Part shown: piece after piece, positions 12,840 through 26,566 of the stretch
Position numbering within the stretch: position 1 is the first letter of the stretch
Layout of the letters: every line of letters begins with the position of its first letter
Source: Vespa crabro
Lineage: Eukaryota; Arthropoda; Insecta; Hymenoptera; Vespidae
Length of the DNA: 64,000 nt
Direction: 5' to 3'
NCBI RefSeq assembly: GCF_910589235.1
Contig: NC_060968.1
Span: 1,211,143-1,275,142 of the forward strand
Notes under the pieces: generated by a model
Database searches by the model: none
Told to the model about the DNA's origin: nothing
What the model saw: the letters and a program-made list of their open reading frames with translations, nothing else
Program-made: the position numbers and the translations under genes

Positions 12840-15800
12840 ACATCATCAATTTCTATTCTATACAATTTTTCTTTTCTACAAATTTGAGATATTTAATTAA
12901 TTAAATAATTAATTAATTAATCAATCAATCAATCGTTGATTTGATATGAATATCAATATTTTTAACCAAATTCTTATATATTACGTCCAAAAGGAGAGCT
13001 TATGTATTATTATATTCTTTATATTGAAATAGATATAATTTAATATTCTTTGTTTTGAAATAAATATAATCTTTGATATTACTCAATCGATATGTATGTT
13101 CTAAAAAAGAAAAAAAAATAGAAAAGAAAAAGAAAATGTTATTTTTTATCATTCAAAAGTACGTATTTACAGAACGTTTAAATATCAACGATAATACTTT
13201 CAATAGATCATTCGATCGTCGTATAATTTACTTTTCAGTCTCTTACCTATTTTCTAATAAGATTGATCGAATAAATTCTGTATTTTATACGAAGTTATCA
13301 AGCTATTGTTATTGTCAATTATGATTAATTTCGGTAAGGAAGACTTTTTTTAGTTCGAAAGTGATGATCATTGTTATATTAAATAAGAAACATTATATTC
13401 TTTATTATTATTCTTCTTTCGTGAATATGTAGCAACGAATTATCATTGTATAATAAGTTCGAAAAAAGAGAGTTGTAAGTCAATGACGTTATTTTCAATG
13501 TGCCAGGAACATTGTGCTGCCGTCTAACGGAATTATTTTTTATTAACGATGAAACGAATTACGGAAAAACGTTTACAATATCTCATATCAATATTTATGT
13601 TAATCGATTTTATATAATTGATCTATCAATCCAATCTATCATTATTTCATTAGATATAAAGAAAAAAGCATGTATAAATATCAACTAATCTTATTTAATA
13701 ATTTTCTATAAAGGAATGAGCTTATTTGAGGTTAGAGTACTTCGAATTTGATTCAAATATTAAAATTGCTATCTATTTATTTAAACAAAAAAAGAAATTT
13801 GAGCTTCATTATGTAAATATTTTTATTAATCGATTTTACATGTACGATCGATCTTTCATCAAATAACAAAAAATTTAAGAGCATTTTATCTCATTTATAT
13901 TTTGATTATGTTATGTAAAAATGCTTTTGATTACAAGATTAAATGACATTAGAAGTTAGGACACTCGGAATTTGATAAGAATTTAATCAAGAGATAATGA
14001 TTTATTTATTTTAATGAATAATAGCTTAATATTCTATTGATATCACAATTTTATATGAAATAATTATAGCTTACATTCAATTTTGTATATTGTTAATTAT
14101 TGTTGAGTGTTGTAATTTAAAATTAAAAAGAAAATATCATCTATCATTTATTCTTGATATTTTTTTTATAGCCAATCCAACTAATTTAAATTCATACTAT
14201 ATAACTTATTGAAGCAAATAATTTATTGAAACTCATAGAATTTACTGAATTGTAAATTTTTTGTTTTCACTTTTCCAAAAGTTTATCAGACATTTCCGTC
14301 ACCCCAATCACGTTATGTTTCAAATGTCTAAGTAAGATATTCTTATCTTTGCTTACAATATTTTCCAATGTAAATTTGATCTAATATAATAATTAAAAAA
14401 TACTTATTTCTTTTTTTTATTTTTGTTATTTCTGTACAGATAACCTCTAGTTGGTTTTTATAATCTACTTAAAAATCTAAGTCGTGCGACATAACGTCAT
14501 ATTACAAATAAGATATCTTTTTTCTTCTCTCTTCCTCTCTCTTTCTCTCTTTTTCTTTCTCGTATATACTATTCGTTTATTAATTGTAAAAATTTTGTTC
14601 ATTAAAGAAGTTAAAAGTATATATTCCCATGAACGATACTTCAAGGCATAACGAAACAAACAGCATAACCTCGCTCTTAACAAGACTTTTGTGTTACATC
14701 CAAAGCATCTTGCTTAACTACATAAAGGCGATCTTACGAACTATACCATATTCGAATGACGATGGTACTATACAAACAGTCAAGTCAAGCTTATTTCCGC
14801 TATCATCTGTTCGTATTACTTTTTTATATAAAATTTAACTCTTCCATCATGTAAATTATGCCCACGAAATTTCAAAATTGAAATTATTTTATTTAAAAAT
14901 ATTTTTAATAAACCTAATTACGTCAAAAGAATTCACAGCTGTTTCTTCACGGCTATTATCTGTATACATTACTTTTTCACGTGAAATTACAATTTCGTTG
15001 TATTTTTGTTTGTCATTAACCTTACTTACATGCTACGTCAGAAAAAAGTTAATTTCATTTTTTATCTACAAAAATACTTTCGAATAGTTCCAAATAGACG
15101 TAAGAGAATATCTTATTATCAAAAATAAATAATTATCAACAAAAAAAAAATAGAAACAAAAACAAAGGAATAAATAAATGATTAATTTTACCTAAAAGTA
15201 TTATTTTTTCAAGATAACATAAAATATTTTATTAGATGATTTTCGTTAGCTTTTTTTTTTTTTTTCTTAGAAATATAATTTTATTCATTATTTGAAATTA
15301 TTTAAAAGCTGATAAAAAAAACGATGGGATTATTTATTTCATTGTCAAAAAACTTCATAACATCTTACGTCTTACGAAGAACACTTGAATTTTTTATTCT
15401 TATTAATGTTTTATTCATTCATTCATTCACTCTCTCTCTCTCTTTCTCCCTCTCTCTCCTTCTCTCTCCCTTCCTCCCTCTCTCTCTCCAGCTCCCTCTT
15501 TCTCTCTCTTTCTGTTTAATTTGTTATCATAGAACTATGGTCATGATTAACTGTCGTGTCAAGCGCATATTGGAAGTGCGTTTTTTAAACTTTTAATCAG
15601 ATGTAATGAATGTACATACATAATATCAATCGTGTAACGACCTATTGAAACAATGATTATGGTGTGATCACTCAATAATCACAAGAGAAAGTTATCTTTT
15701 TATATATCCAATTTTCATTCATAATTTCGAGAGATCACTATTTCTTCTTTTTTTTTTCATTTTGGAATAATAACATAGGCAATGAACAGTTTGAAATTAG

Positions 15801-16232
15801 TATAAAAACTTGGTTATGCAATATATATTATGATTAGTATTACGTAAATCTTTATCGTATTTGTTTGTTTCATTAAGTTCATTAATAACAGACATTTTCC
15901 TTTGTAGTATTTACTTCATAATATTTGTGTCATGTAATAAAACTTATATCGTTGTTATAAAATATTTAATGATTAGATATACTATATTTTTCTAATAAAA
16001 TTTGAATATTTTCAAATTATTGTTATTCGTTTTGTTTTCTTTCATGGTTTTTTTTCTGAAATTTCTATGAAATATTTACTGATTAGATTGAAAATATTTT
16101 CCGAAATAGGAATTTTGAAATATATTGAAATTATTTTTATTTTATATATTATTATTAAATTATAATTATTTTATATATTAAGAAAATAATTTCCATACTC
16201 TTTTTTCTTTTTTTCATTCATTCATTTTGTTT
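12840..16232. other. AT-rich gene-free stretch
   Basis: No protein-like frame. It holds CT-rich low-complexity DNA near 14520-14560 and 15430-15515 and poly(T) runs. The segments at 14785-14838 and 14950-14990 look loosely similar to each other but match nothing I recognise. The right part is the 3' flank of the DRC11 gene. Confidence 0.55.
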
Positions 16233-16786
16233 TTATTCATTTTTTCTTTTTTTTTTAATGGCTTCGTTTGCTTCCTCGAGTCTTTGTTGTTCCAATTCCA
16301 AAGCTCTTTGTTTTCTTCGACAAGTCGGCGTTTTCGAGAACCATGCTACAATTAATGATATATAATGATATGCAATGAGCTAAGAGTATCGAAATACATA
16401 ATCGATATGAAATATATTTTTACATAAAAATGCGTCCTCTTCTTCACGATAAACAGGATTTTTGGTACTAATAGCATTAATTAATTCTGCATGTGTTAAT
16501 GGCTGTGTTCTTAATTGTACCATTCGTTTCGTCGTCATCACCTATAATGTACTTTATTTCATTATTATACACACACACACACACACTTCTTTTTCGACAT
16601 ATATCAGACTAATTAAATAAATATTTTCAATTGAAAGTTATTTTATTACGTAAATACCTCATTAATGGCGGCTAATATTGTACCAATTGTAAATCCGTCA
16701 CAGATTTTGGTCATTGCTGATATATCAAATTGTCTACTTATTCCAGGATACTATATTAAAAACAAAACAAAAAAGTATATATATAT

Positions 16787-16828
<42 letters not shown>

Positions 16829-18415
16829 CGATGATGATGATGATAATGAAAATTATTTGAAAATTGTAGACAATTTTTAGTAATTTTTATGTACATATTA
16901 TATTATCTTTATTGTAATAATTTTATTATTAAAGGCTTGCCTTGTATAATAAATTTCTCCAGACAAGTGACATACTGCCATAATCTGGTCTAGGAATATA
17001 TATAATTTTGTCATAAGTTTGATACAATAATTTTTGATCTGCATCCCAAGGTAAATTGGTTGTTCCAATTAATATGATTTTATCCTCATTGGTGATACCC
17101 TTGATCAATTTTGGTAAATCTTTCTTGAGGCGTTTTGGATCAGTTTTATCAGTTTTAGGTGGTTTTTTGACGAATGGTTTTTCAGCTCCATCCATAAAAA
17201 TGATTGACGGTTGCAATAATCGCGCTACCTTGGAAAAAGAAATTAATATTAACGTATTAATCATCAGGTCTTCTTTCTTTTTTTCCTCGTCTTTTTCATC
17301 TTGTTCGATATTGAAATTGATTAATTATATATGTAAATGTACAAATGATAAATTACGTAGATACATACAGTAATTATATTGTCATTAAAACGTACGTTAT
17401 ATTATGTTGAAGGTTGTCTTTTATATTGATATTCATTTTGATTGCTTTAGATATACAAAAAATAAAAGAAAAACGTTATATACATAATAGTAAAAACATC
17501 AACGAATGTGAAGTTTGAAAAATTGTTTATTTGACCCTTTAGATTTGGTGGTATCTCCCGCGACGGGCATATAAACATGTTTTCGCTATCGAAAGTTTCA
17601 TTCAGCCATACCTGCATTAATATAAACTAACATCGATATAAATTATAACTATTTTTATTTATTTTCATATATAAAAAATTGGAAACAACCAAAATGTTCA
17701 CATCTCCCACGCAACGTATACGGGTTTCAAAGCAAGAAAACAAATGAACAACTATATAGTTCATAAAAAAAATGTCATCCAAAGGGATGTTATTATAATA
17801 GAGCTTCGTCCCAAAAACAACATACAATTATCAGGAAGCTATTATAGTAGCGCACAGTTGCTAAAGGGTTACAAGATGTTTTGTTTATATAAAAAATGTG
17901 TAATATATAAAAATATGTTTTGTTTATATAAAAATTTGTATATAAACAATGCTCTTATAAACGTTATCCTAGTAAGATAAATATCAATCTACCTTGGATA
18001 TCAAATGCATTAACATAATCAATCCAGTTTTTCCAGGATATTTTCCAACGATATTGGCAGGTGTAATATCGAAAAGAGTAGCACCTAATTCTGTACAAAT
18101 TGCATTGATTAACATTTTTTTGCCACTACCATGAGGACCTGCTATTAAAACTGATCTTACAAGGGGTGTTAATTCTCTAAGTATACTATTGCCTAAAGGA
18201 AGGATGCAATATTCGCTGATTAATTGTCTGATGTCACCTAAAAATAAATAACTAAGTAATAATTGTAAGTGTATACAAAAAATGCATGAAAAACGTATGT
18301 GCAGTATATCACAAAAGTATATTATATATATATTAAATATATAATAGTATAAAATAGCGTAATATTAAATAAATAACTATGTTAAAAATAAATTATGATA
18401 TTTATAATTTATATA

Positions 18416-18456
<41 letters not shown>

Positions 18457-18491
18457 TATATAATTTTTATAACATAATTTATATAAACATA

Positions 18492-18545
<54 letters not shown>

Positions 18546-21500
18546 TATTTTTAACAAATTAATGTTAAATAAAGAAACGTTCGAATACTTTTGCGATCCA
18601 TTGTACGTTCATTTTTTAGTAAAAAAATATTTACCTAACGTTGGTAAAGTATTTTTATCATTCTGAAGAAGCTCATAATTGGCATAAGATCTTTCGACCT
18701 TAAAATCAGCTAATGGAGTTTCTCGATAAAGTTTAATAATACCTTGAGTGAGAAGTTCTTCGAAAAGAGATTCTGTTGTTCTATCTGGTGTCAAATCCTT
18801 TTCTTTTTTTTTTTTATTCTTTTTTCCACTACGACGAATCCGTTTTTGCGTTTTCTTACCACGTTTACTTTTAATACCTTTATCTCTGTCCAAAGCTGCT
18901 TGAAGAGCTTCTATGTCATCTGTAATTATTATAAAAATTGTTAAATATTGTTTTTAAATATATTAGGGTTGTTTTATTTCCAGTAGAACCTTTTATGTTA
19001 TGCAAACAACTTCCTTTTTTCTTTTATAAAACATTTTATTACTTAGTAAAGAGAGAATTAATTTAATAAATAATAGCAATATATTATAATTTATTATAAT
19101 ATTATTGTGTAAATATATTATTATATTAATGTGTAAATATATAATTTATAATATACTGCTAATAAATTTATAATATATTATATTGCTAATATATTATAAA
19201 TTATATATTTACAAATTAGTCCGATAGCCTAATAACAAAACAATGTTAAAATTACCTTTAAAATTTTCTAGATAAGTTCGGTTTTGAATATATCTATTAA
19301 AATTTTTACGAATGATAATGTGTTAATTTATTGTTAAAAAAATTTTAATAAATTATTTTATCCTCCTTTAATAAATTGTTTTATCTTTTTGTAAATAAAT
19401 ATAATATATTCTATATTGAATTAATACAGAATTTAGAAAAAGTCAAGTAATCCTTTTTTTAATACAAATAAAATTATTTATTCTTTCATTGTTCCATTTC
19501 ATATTTGAATATAATTATGTTTATTAATTCGTACATTGGAAGGCTCTATTATCTAAAAAATTAAAAATTAAGAATAAAAAACCTCTCAATGTTTGATCCA
19601 CTCCAATTCTAACTTCATCTTCAATTTCTCGAATTTTATCAGTTTCAATCATATCTTTATAAGGTTCTTGCATAGTATTCATAGACTCATCTTTGTTCTT
19701 CCATACTTTTTGGTACTCTTCTTGTAAATTAATCAATAATGGAAGAAAATTAGAAGGCATCGATTTCAAATAACTCTGCTCTGTTTCATCTTCCGATTTT
19801 TCTGGCTCGCTGCTCCTCTTCGTTTTCGACTTCTTTGATTTTTTTGATTCCTTTGAGGACACTCCGGTTGATTTACTTATCGTACTTTCTGTTCCCTTTT
19901 ACGTTAGATTAGTCGTATTAATTATTTAAAATGAGTCATAGCAATGTTAGAATAATTGTTGAAATTGCAATAATTATATTTTTCTGTAATTATGTAGAAA
20001 TTAATAATAAATTAATTATAGATTGGAATTAAGCCCGGTTAATTTCTTTGCTTCTTCTTTCTTTATTTTTAAATTAAATTTAGCTTTCTAATATATTTCA
20101 AATGAATAGCAATAATAAGTATGATAATAAATAAAAAATATATATTCTTTTTTCTTAAAGCCGATATATTATATTACTAACTTTCAATAAAATATTATAA
20201 TAATGGTATATTACTAATTTTTAATAAATAGTAAATAAATAAATAAATTGTGAAAAAAAAATTATTGAATAATTATAAAAATATTTGATTATGTTAATAA
20301 AACGTTATATAGTTATTATTGATTTATTTTAATAATAAAGAAAAACATAATCGCATATATATATGTATATATAGATATATAAAATACATATATTTATATA
20401 CCTGCCTACTGAAGATAAATCGGGAACCTCCACTTTCAGCAGATGGTAAATCCGGAATTTTTCCAGTTTGTTGAAAGTAATCATTTATCCAGTTTCGAAT
20501 TTCACTTCTCATATTCTCTTCCATCACAGCACTCCTTTCTTTACGAATTCTTTCCGTTGTTTCCTTTATCAATTTTTCATAAATTTCTTGAAACTTGATT
20601 TGCTTTTCATGACGATAATGTATAATTTTTTCTGTTTGCCGAATATTTTTCATCTTTACTTGATTAGGTGGAAGCATACCTAAAAAAGTATATGTATATA
20701 TCTATTTAAGGTGTATATACATATATATATATATTTTTTTTTTAAATTCTAAATAAATCAAAATTTATAAACTAATATACATGTTAAATCAGAATTTATA
20801 AATTCGTATTCAATGATAATATTTATTAATAAATTCATTTTTATTTATTATTAGATCTTAAATCTCTTTCTTTATCATTATTGAAATTATAATTATTACA
20901 ATAAAAAATATTAATTGAAAACAATTTCTATTTATTTATAATTTAAAAATTAAAAAGAATTCGAAATAATAACAAATAAATTATTTGTTTCTTGTAATCA
21001 TTTGCTTAAACTTAGACGGATGATTTTTTGTGTATCAAATGAATCTAAAAAAAAAAAATGTTGAACCTATTAATAACATTTCATCTAATCGTCTTTTCCG
21101 GATCCAACATCGAGTTCTATAACCTCTCCAAATTTTTTGAATCTTTGTCGCAGCAGCTTCAACATTTTCCTTTTGTATTTCCTCTATTTCTTGTTTAGCT
21201 ATTGATTTTTCTTTCATTTGTCTTATTTCCTTCATAAACTGGAATCTTACTCGTCCTTGTCTTGCTCTTTCGTGAGCCTAAAATAGTTATATATATATAT
21301 GTATATACACGTACGTACATACATACATATGTATATATATTATTTTTATTATTATATTAAATTAGTTATATTTAATTATGTTATTCTATTCTTTGGAAAA
21401 TAAATAATGTGTGTGTGTACATATACATATATATATATAGAGTATCCTAAAATAAATAAGAAATATTTTAAATAAAAAGGTTTATTTAAAATATTTTACA

Positions 21501-22376
21501 TATTATAATCACATCAAGCGAATTCTATTGTTACAAAACAAAAAAAAGACTACGTGAAACAAATCTGAAAGCGACAGAGCGGGAAATTCAAAATTCTATA
21601 AACGAAATTATTGTTTTTACACAAATAACAAAATCATATGATAAAAATGCCAATCAACAGAATAATACAATTTAATATAATTAATTTAATATAATAATAA
21701 TAATAATACATTATTAATAATATAAAAAGCATGTAATGTTATTATATAAATATTATTAAATGTAATTATATAAATATACTATACAATATAATAATGTGCA
21801 ATATATATTTATTATAATTAATGGTAAATAAAATTGATATAAAAGTTGATATTAACAAAATTTCTGTTCTACCTGAATCAATTTTACAGCTTCTAATTCA
21901 CTCATTGTTTTAGACACAATAATCTCATCGAGAAAACCCAAATTTCTCAAAGTATTTTCTATGAATTCTCGTCTATCGTTTATTTCTTTTCGACGTTCTC
22001 TCGTAAAATATCTCGGTATTCGAATTTCTACATCTTCGGGGGTAACGCCATATTTTATTAATATGTCATCATAATAACTGTGTTCAGAAAGATCAACATT
22101 TACTAATTCATGTTTTAATTCTAAAACTCTTCCTATAGTTGATTCCAATAATTTTTTAAGTAAGATACGTTTTTGTGGTTGTATTATTTGATCGTAACAC
22201 TCTTCTAACTTATTACAAACAATGATGTACTTTACATACAATTCCGAGACAATTTGATGTGCCTTCTTTCGATCCTTTTGCGGTTTTGAGCTTTGCACAG
22301 ACGAATCAGTCCGTATTAATTCGTCTAAAGTATTTTGGGTCTCTTTCCAAAGTTCGTTATACGTTGCATTCGACAT
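16233..22376 (-). CDS. DRC11: Dynein regulatory complex subunit 11 / IQ and AAA domain protein (IQCA1 homologue)
   Basis: Ten exons join in frame to 815 codons plus stop: 22376-21873, 21277-21067, 20679-20402, 19895-19583, 18919-18635, 18237-17993, 17228-16941, 16750-16658, 16541-16424, 16345-16233. The length matches human IQCA1 (about 820 residues). Residues 1-168 are the conserved helical N-terminus. An IQ calmodulin-binding motif lies near 210-230 (TKIQKIWRGYRTR). A Lys-rich linker with KEKDLTPDR follows, then an AAA ATPase domain with Walker A GPHGSGKK (564-571), Walker B ending MDGAEK (Asp625) and sensor-1 IGTTN. The family is an axonemal component of the nexin-dynein regulatory complex; in insects that means sperm flagella and chordotonal cilia. 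In Walker B the usual catalytic Glu after Asp is Gly. Intron 7 has a GC rather than GT donor. The N-terminal Met was chosen because similarity to the family begins there. Confidence 0.93.
17540..17620 (-). other. Unexplained GC-richer island in DRC11 intron 6
   Basis: About 80 bp inside the intron is clearly less AT-rich than its surroundings and follows an acceptor-like ttaatgcag on the minus strand. The minus-strand frame after it reads VWLNETFDSENMFICPSREI. Including it would interrupt the conserved junction between residues 612 and 613, and no clean donor follows, so I do not include it in the gene. It may be a decayed mobile-element piece. Confidence 0.3.
18419..18541. repeat. Two (TA)n tracts in DRC11 intron 5
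   Basis: TA tracts at about 18419-18452 and 18499-18541 separated by AT-rich sequence, inside an intron. Confidence 0.85.
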
Positions 22377-22493
22377 ATTTGTATTTTATTTTTAGGAATG
22401 TTTCTGTACTTCTAAGTTCAACTAACTAGACTTTTCTAACTAAATGGAAGTTACAACTAATTCTTTGGACGAAAGTATATACATACTGTTTTA

Positions 22494-22507
22494 TTTACCT
22501 TAGCAAC
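22494..22507. promoter_or_regulatory. X-box-like RFX site upstream of DRC11
   Basis: The sequence tttacc-tt-agcaac has the imperfect inverted-repeat form of the X-box (RYYNYY, 1-3 spacer, RRNRAC), missing only the first purine. It lies 118-131 bp upstream of the DRC11 start codon. X-boxes bound by RFX factors near the start codon are typical of ciliary genes in animals, and DRC11 is an axonemal protein. The assignment is by pattern only. Confidence 0.5.
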
Positions 22508-24400
22508 GTTTGATCGTTAAAAGCATTATAATTCATTCGTCCGGTTACATCAATCAAATTTCGCGCGCCACGATTGAAGTTGATTATGCGTGTCTTATGT
22601 TTTAATAATATATTTATTATATCATTGTTTCTTTTTTGCTTTTTTATTTTTTTTTTATATAGAAACATTTATTTGTATGTATTATTTCTTTATTATAGAT
22701 GTGATGTCAATAAGAATATTTAAAATAGATAGAAATTTAGCCAAATCTAACCAATATGGAATATGAAACTATTGTTCATTGAACGAAATAATGAAATATT
22801 TGTTTATATTAAAAGATCTACATTTCTTATGTTTTTTTATATTATACAGAGGTGTTTTTTATTTTATTGTAACTTTATATAACGAGTATAGTTTTGAGAT
22901 GACGCATTTAGATTTACATTTAATGATATTAAAATTTGTTAAGTTAATATCATATAATGTTATAAAAATTGAGTGTTTTGTAATTTTCAATAATATTATA
23001 TTATTATTTCTTTGTACAAATTATACAATGAGACTGAACACAAATTCTTCTAATCGAGAATATCAACAAAATATAATTGAGATTATATATTTCTGATTGT
23101 TATTCATGAATCTTAATAATTATTTAAATTAAAATTACTAATGAAAGATAAATTTATAATTTATTGTAATTTCAGTTCAACACATGTCTTTTCATTAATA
23201 TTTAAAAGTAGTATTGTGCATATATATGTTATGATTAATAATTGTAATTAAAACATATCTTCAATTCAAAAGATTTGTTTCTTTAGTTAAATATTTAAAT
23301 TAGACATATATAAATATTTAAATTATAAAAATATTTAAATATTAAATTAGAGAATATTTACAATAATGTTTACAGAAGTTCCTCTATAATCAACTCTGAA
23401 GAATAATATAATTTTTTTCTAGAGAATAAATTAAGCATCATTTCAATATTCAATATCAGATAAGTGATATTTAGATTTTATTTTCTTAGCACCGTATTAA
23501 AGATGAAAATATTATTATGATATTATTTTTATTATTATTTTTTCCAGATATATTTAATTGAAAAATATTTTATGATTATTAGTAGTTAAGAATTTCCTAA
23601 ATCTTATTAATTATGTAATATTCTTACATAAATTTTAAATATTAAATCTATTTCTAGCTTCGATGAAATTTTGCAATAATAACAAAAAACAAAATCTTTT
23701 TACATTTTTAGCATAAACAAAATAAATCTATATATACATGTAAATAAAATTGTCATTTCAATGAAAAGGAAATATTAGTAATAGGAAAGCATGGTGACTA
23801 AAGAAGATAGTCGTGATAAATTAATCACTAATTAATAGAAAAATTGAACTGTAAAAAAATTCTGAAAAGAGCCTTATTTCTACTATGGTTCAATTTATTT
23901 ATAAAAATTTAGAGATTATTTAGAAAATTAGAGATTATAAATTTACATAAATGGCCGCAGTTGCTTATTTCAACAATTTTTGAACATTTGTGAACAAATT
24001 ATTAATAATTATTAATAAAAAACAAGTTATTGTGAAAATATATTTAAAAATATATTATTATATAAATTTGAAGATAGAATTGCATATACTTGTAATAAAA
24101 AATATCATTGTTATTAAAGTTATTATTTTAAAATATTTTTAAACATACAAAGATTTTTGAAATTTTAATAATAAATAAAATGAAATATATATATATATAT
24201 ATATATTTCATTTATATATTTATATAAATCTTATATCTAAATAAATTATAAAATTGATACAGATAAAGTAAATTTGAAGTATCAATATAAAGTTATTCAT
24301 AATTTTAATAATTTCATTCATTCAAGTAAAGTTTGTATTTCTTCTCGATTGTTATTTCTTTGCATTTATAATGCATATATATTATATTGTATGTAAAGAA
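22508..24400. other. AT-rich intergenic stretch between DRC11 and CSN3
   Basis: No gene is visible. The open frame at 22779-23096 is AT-rich and hydrophobic with no recognisable family and is most likely chance. The last 200 bp (about 24400-24618) are less AT-rich and probably include the CSN3 promoter and 5' untranslated region. Confidence 0.6.
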
Positions 24401-24618
24401 TACACACGCTGGGCAGCAACAGTCCGAATTCGATAGAAGATTTACATTGCGATGCAACTAACTTAACATCGTAACGTACTTCAGACCGTTCCGGTTGGCC
24501 ACAGTCGCTCGTTTCAAAACGTCATCTTGGCTGGTAGTTGCTGGCTAAAATAATATTCTTGTAAATATACCGATCACCACCGTTTACGGGTGGTGATGAT
24601 AACGAGACATTCGTAGAA

Positions 24619-24991
24619 ATGGCGACGGTATTAGAGCAGTTTGTAAATAATGTGCGGACGCTTTCGAAGCAAGGTACGGTAAAAATGTGTGAGTTTTTCT
24701 CTGATAGATGATAACATAACCTCTAAATAATTTGTACTATTTTTTTATCTTACAAATGCATTATTTTTATATTACAATATTATTACTTTATCTTATTTTT
24801 AAAATAACCTCTATTACTTGTCTCGTTAATGAAACGATCTTTCATTCATTCAACATTTACTATTATATTTGCTTTGTTGAACCAAATTATGCATCTTTCA
24901 AGGATTGAAATTTTTTTGAATTATTGTAAGATCGAATTCATTACTTTTATTAATAACTTTTTGATACGATCGATGAGATTATTTTAATGTA

Positions 24992-25039
<48 letters not shown>

Positions 25040-26566
25040 TACACATACATATACACATATAGATGCAATAGATGAAAAGAATAATGGATATATATTCTAT
25101 TGGTTTCTTAACTATAGGTAACTTCCGAGAATTATATGAGATTATAAATAAGAATATTGACGCACTAATGAAAAATGGACAACACCTAGATAATGTTTTG
25201 GAAACGTTGGACTTGCAACAACACTCCCTTGGAATTTTGGCAGTATTGTGCATTAAATTTTCATTGCCTAATCCCAGTAGTACCAATAATCCTGATGCAT
25301 ATAAGCCATTATTTAATCAGGTTCAAGAATTTTTCATAGGATGCAACAGTAAACAAGTTCAATTTGCACCAGATACATGTAAGCTTATTTTGTTTTACAA
25401 TATTTATATTAATTGTATAGTCTTTTTTAAATACAAAATTTTTATTAAAATCGAATATCTTGTAGATGCAGAACTATGTCATTTACTCACTCAAACTCTA
25501 GTTGAATTGCAAGTGCCGTTACGTGGTATAGAATTACTGCGTAGAGCTATACGTAAGATCCAACTGTTTGATAGTCAGCTAACTTCGATACATGCTGATC
25601 TCTGCCAATTATGCCTTCTGTCTAAGTGTTTTAAACCAGCGCTTGAGTTTCTTGATATTGATGTTACTGGTATTAGCCAGGAAGGTGCACAGTTTGACTC
25701 AAAGTTTTTTTTACTTTATTATTATTATGGTGGTATGATATATACAGCACTAAAAAATTATGATCGTGCATTATATTTCTTTGAAGTGTGTGTAACGACT
25801 CCTGCTATGGCTGTCAGTCATATTATGTTAGAGGCCTATAAGAAATATATTCTGGTCTCTTTAATATTACATGGAAAGATCTTAAATTTACCTAGGTACA
25901 CGAGTCAGGTAGTAAATAGGTACATAAAACCATTAAGTCTACCATATCAAGAATTGGCAACAGCTTACTTGACAAATAATTGTGAAGAAGTGCTGACCGT
26001 TATTAGAAAATACCAAGAACTTTTTGTAAGAGAGCACAACTCGGGATTAGTTAAGCAAGTGCTCAGCTATTTGTACAAAAAAAATATACAGAGGCTGACA
26101 AAAACTTTCTTAACACTTAGTTTAAGCGATGTTGCAAGCAGAGTTCAACTGGCTGGCCCTTCGGAAGCAGAGAAATATATTTTAAATATGGTAAATTCTA
26201 TTTTACCGACAATTTTCTTATATTTAATATATATTTATTTATTATATATTTATTACAAATTCTTTTTGATTGTAGATAGAAGATGGAGAAATTTTTGCGA
26301 CTATAAATCAGAAGGATGGTATGGTAGTATTTCATGATGATCCCGAAAAATATAATTCACCACAAATGTTAGCTAAACTTCAGAAAGAAATGCAAACGTG
26401 CGCAGAATTAGATAAGCGAGTGCTCGAGATGGAAGAGGAAGTTGTTCTTACGCCACAATATGTTCGAAAAACTTGTGGTCAAAACGATCAAGACGATCAA
26501 ACAGTTGGACCCACAAATGTCACAAATGGTCAAGCTCAGTTAAAACATAACACCTACTCTATGTAA
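24619..26566 (+). CDS. CSN3: COP9 signalosome complex subunit 3
   Basis: Four exons join in frame to 443 residues: 24619-24673, 25118-25378, 25466-26190, 26276-26566; all introns have GT-AG ends. The product matches animal CSN3 (about 423 residues in human) along its whole length. The start MATVLEQFVNNVRTLSKQ corresponds to the family's N-terminus. Exon 3 carries the highly conserved LTSIHADLCQLCLL, YYYYGGMIYTALKN and TTPAMAVSHIML blocks, and the PCI-domain part with KKNIQRLTKTFLTLSL follows at about residues 310-335. Exon 4 begins IEDGEIFATINQKDGMV. CSN3 is a scaffold subunit of the COP9 signalosome, which removes NEDD8 from cullins and so controls cullin-RING ubiquitin ligases in nucleus and cytoplasm. 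A single long frame can be read from 25072 to 26337, but only by translating introns 1 (part) and 2 and 3 (part). Intron 1 contains a (TA)n tract. Confidence 0.97.
24997..25037. repeat. (TA)n microsatellite in CSN3 intron 1
   Basis: TA tract of about 41 bp, roughly 80 bp before the exon 2 acceptor. Confidence 0.9.

Noticed and set aside
12598..12904. Three overlapping plus-strand frames
   Set aside because: Three frames open at once over a GC-rich promoter-like block is a composition effect.
18609..18944. Plus-strand frames opposite DRC11 exons
   Set aside because: They are antisense shadows of the conserved minus-strand exons.
22779..23096. 105-codon hydrophobic frame
   Set aside because: AT-rich composition, no family resemblance, no supporting context.
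25072..26337. Single 421-codon frame on the plus strand
   Set aside because: It is CSN3 exons 2 and 3 fused by translating introns; clean GT-AG junctions at 25117/25118, 25378/25379, 25465/25466, 26190/26191 and similarity to CSN3 show the true structure.
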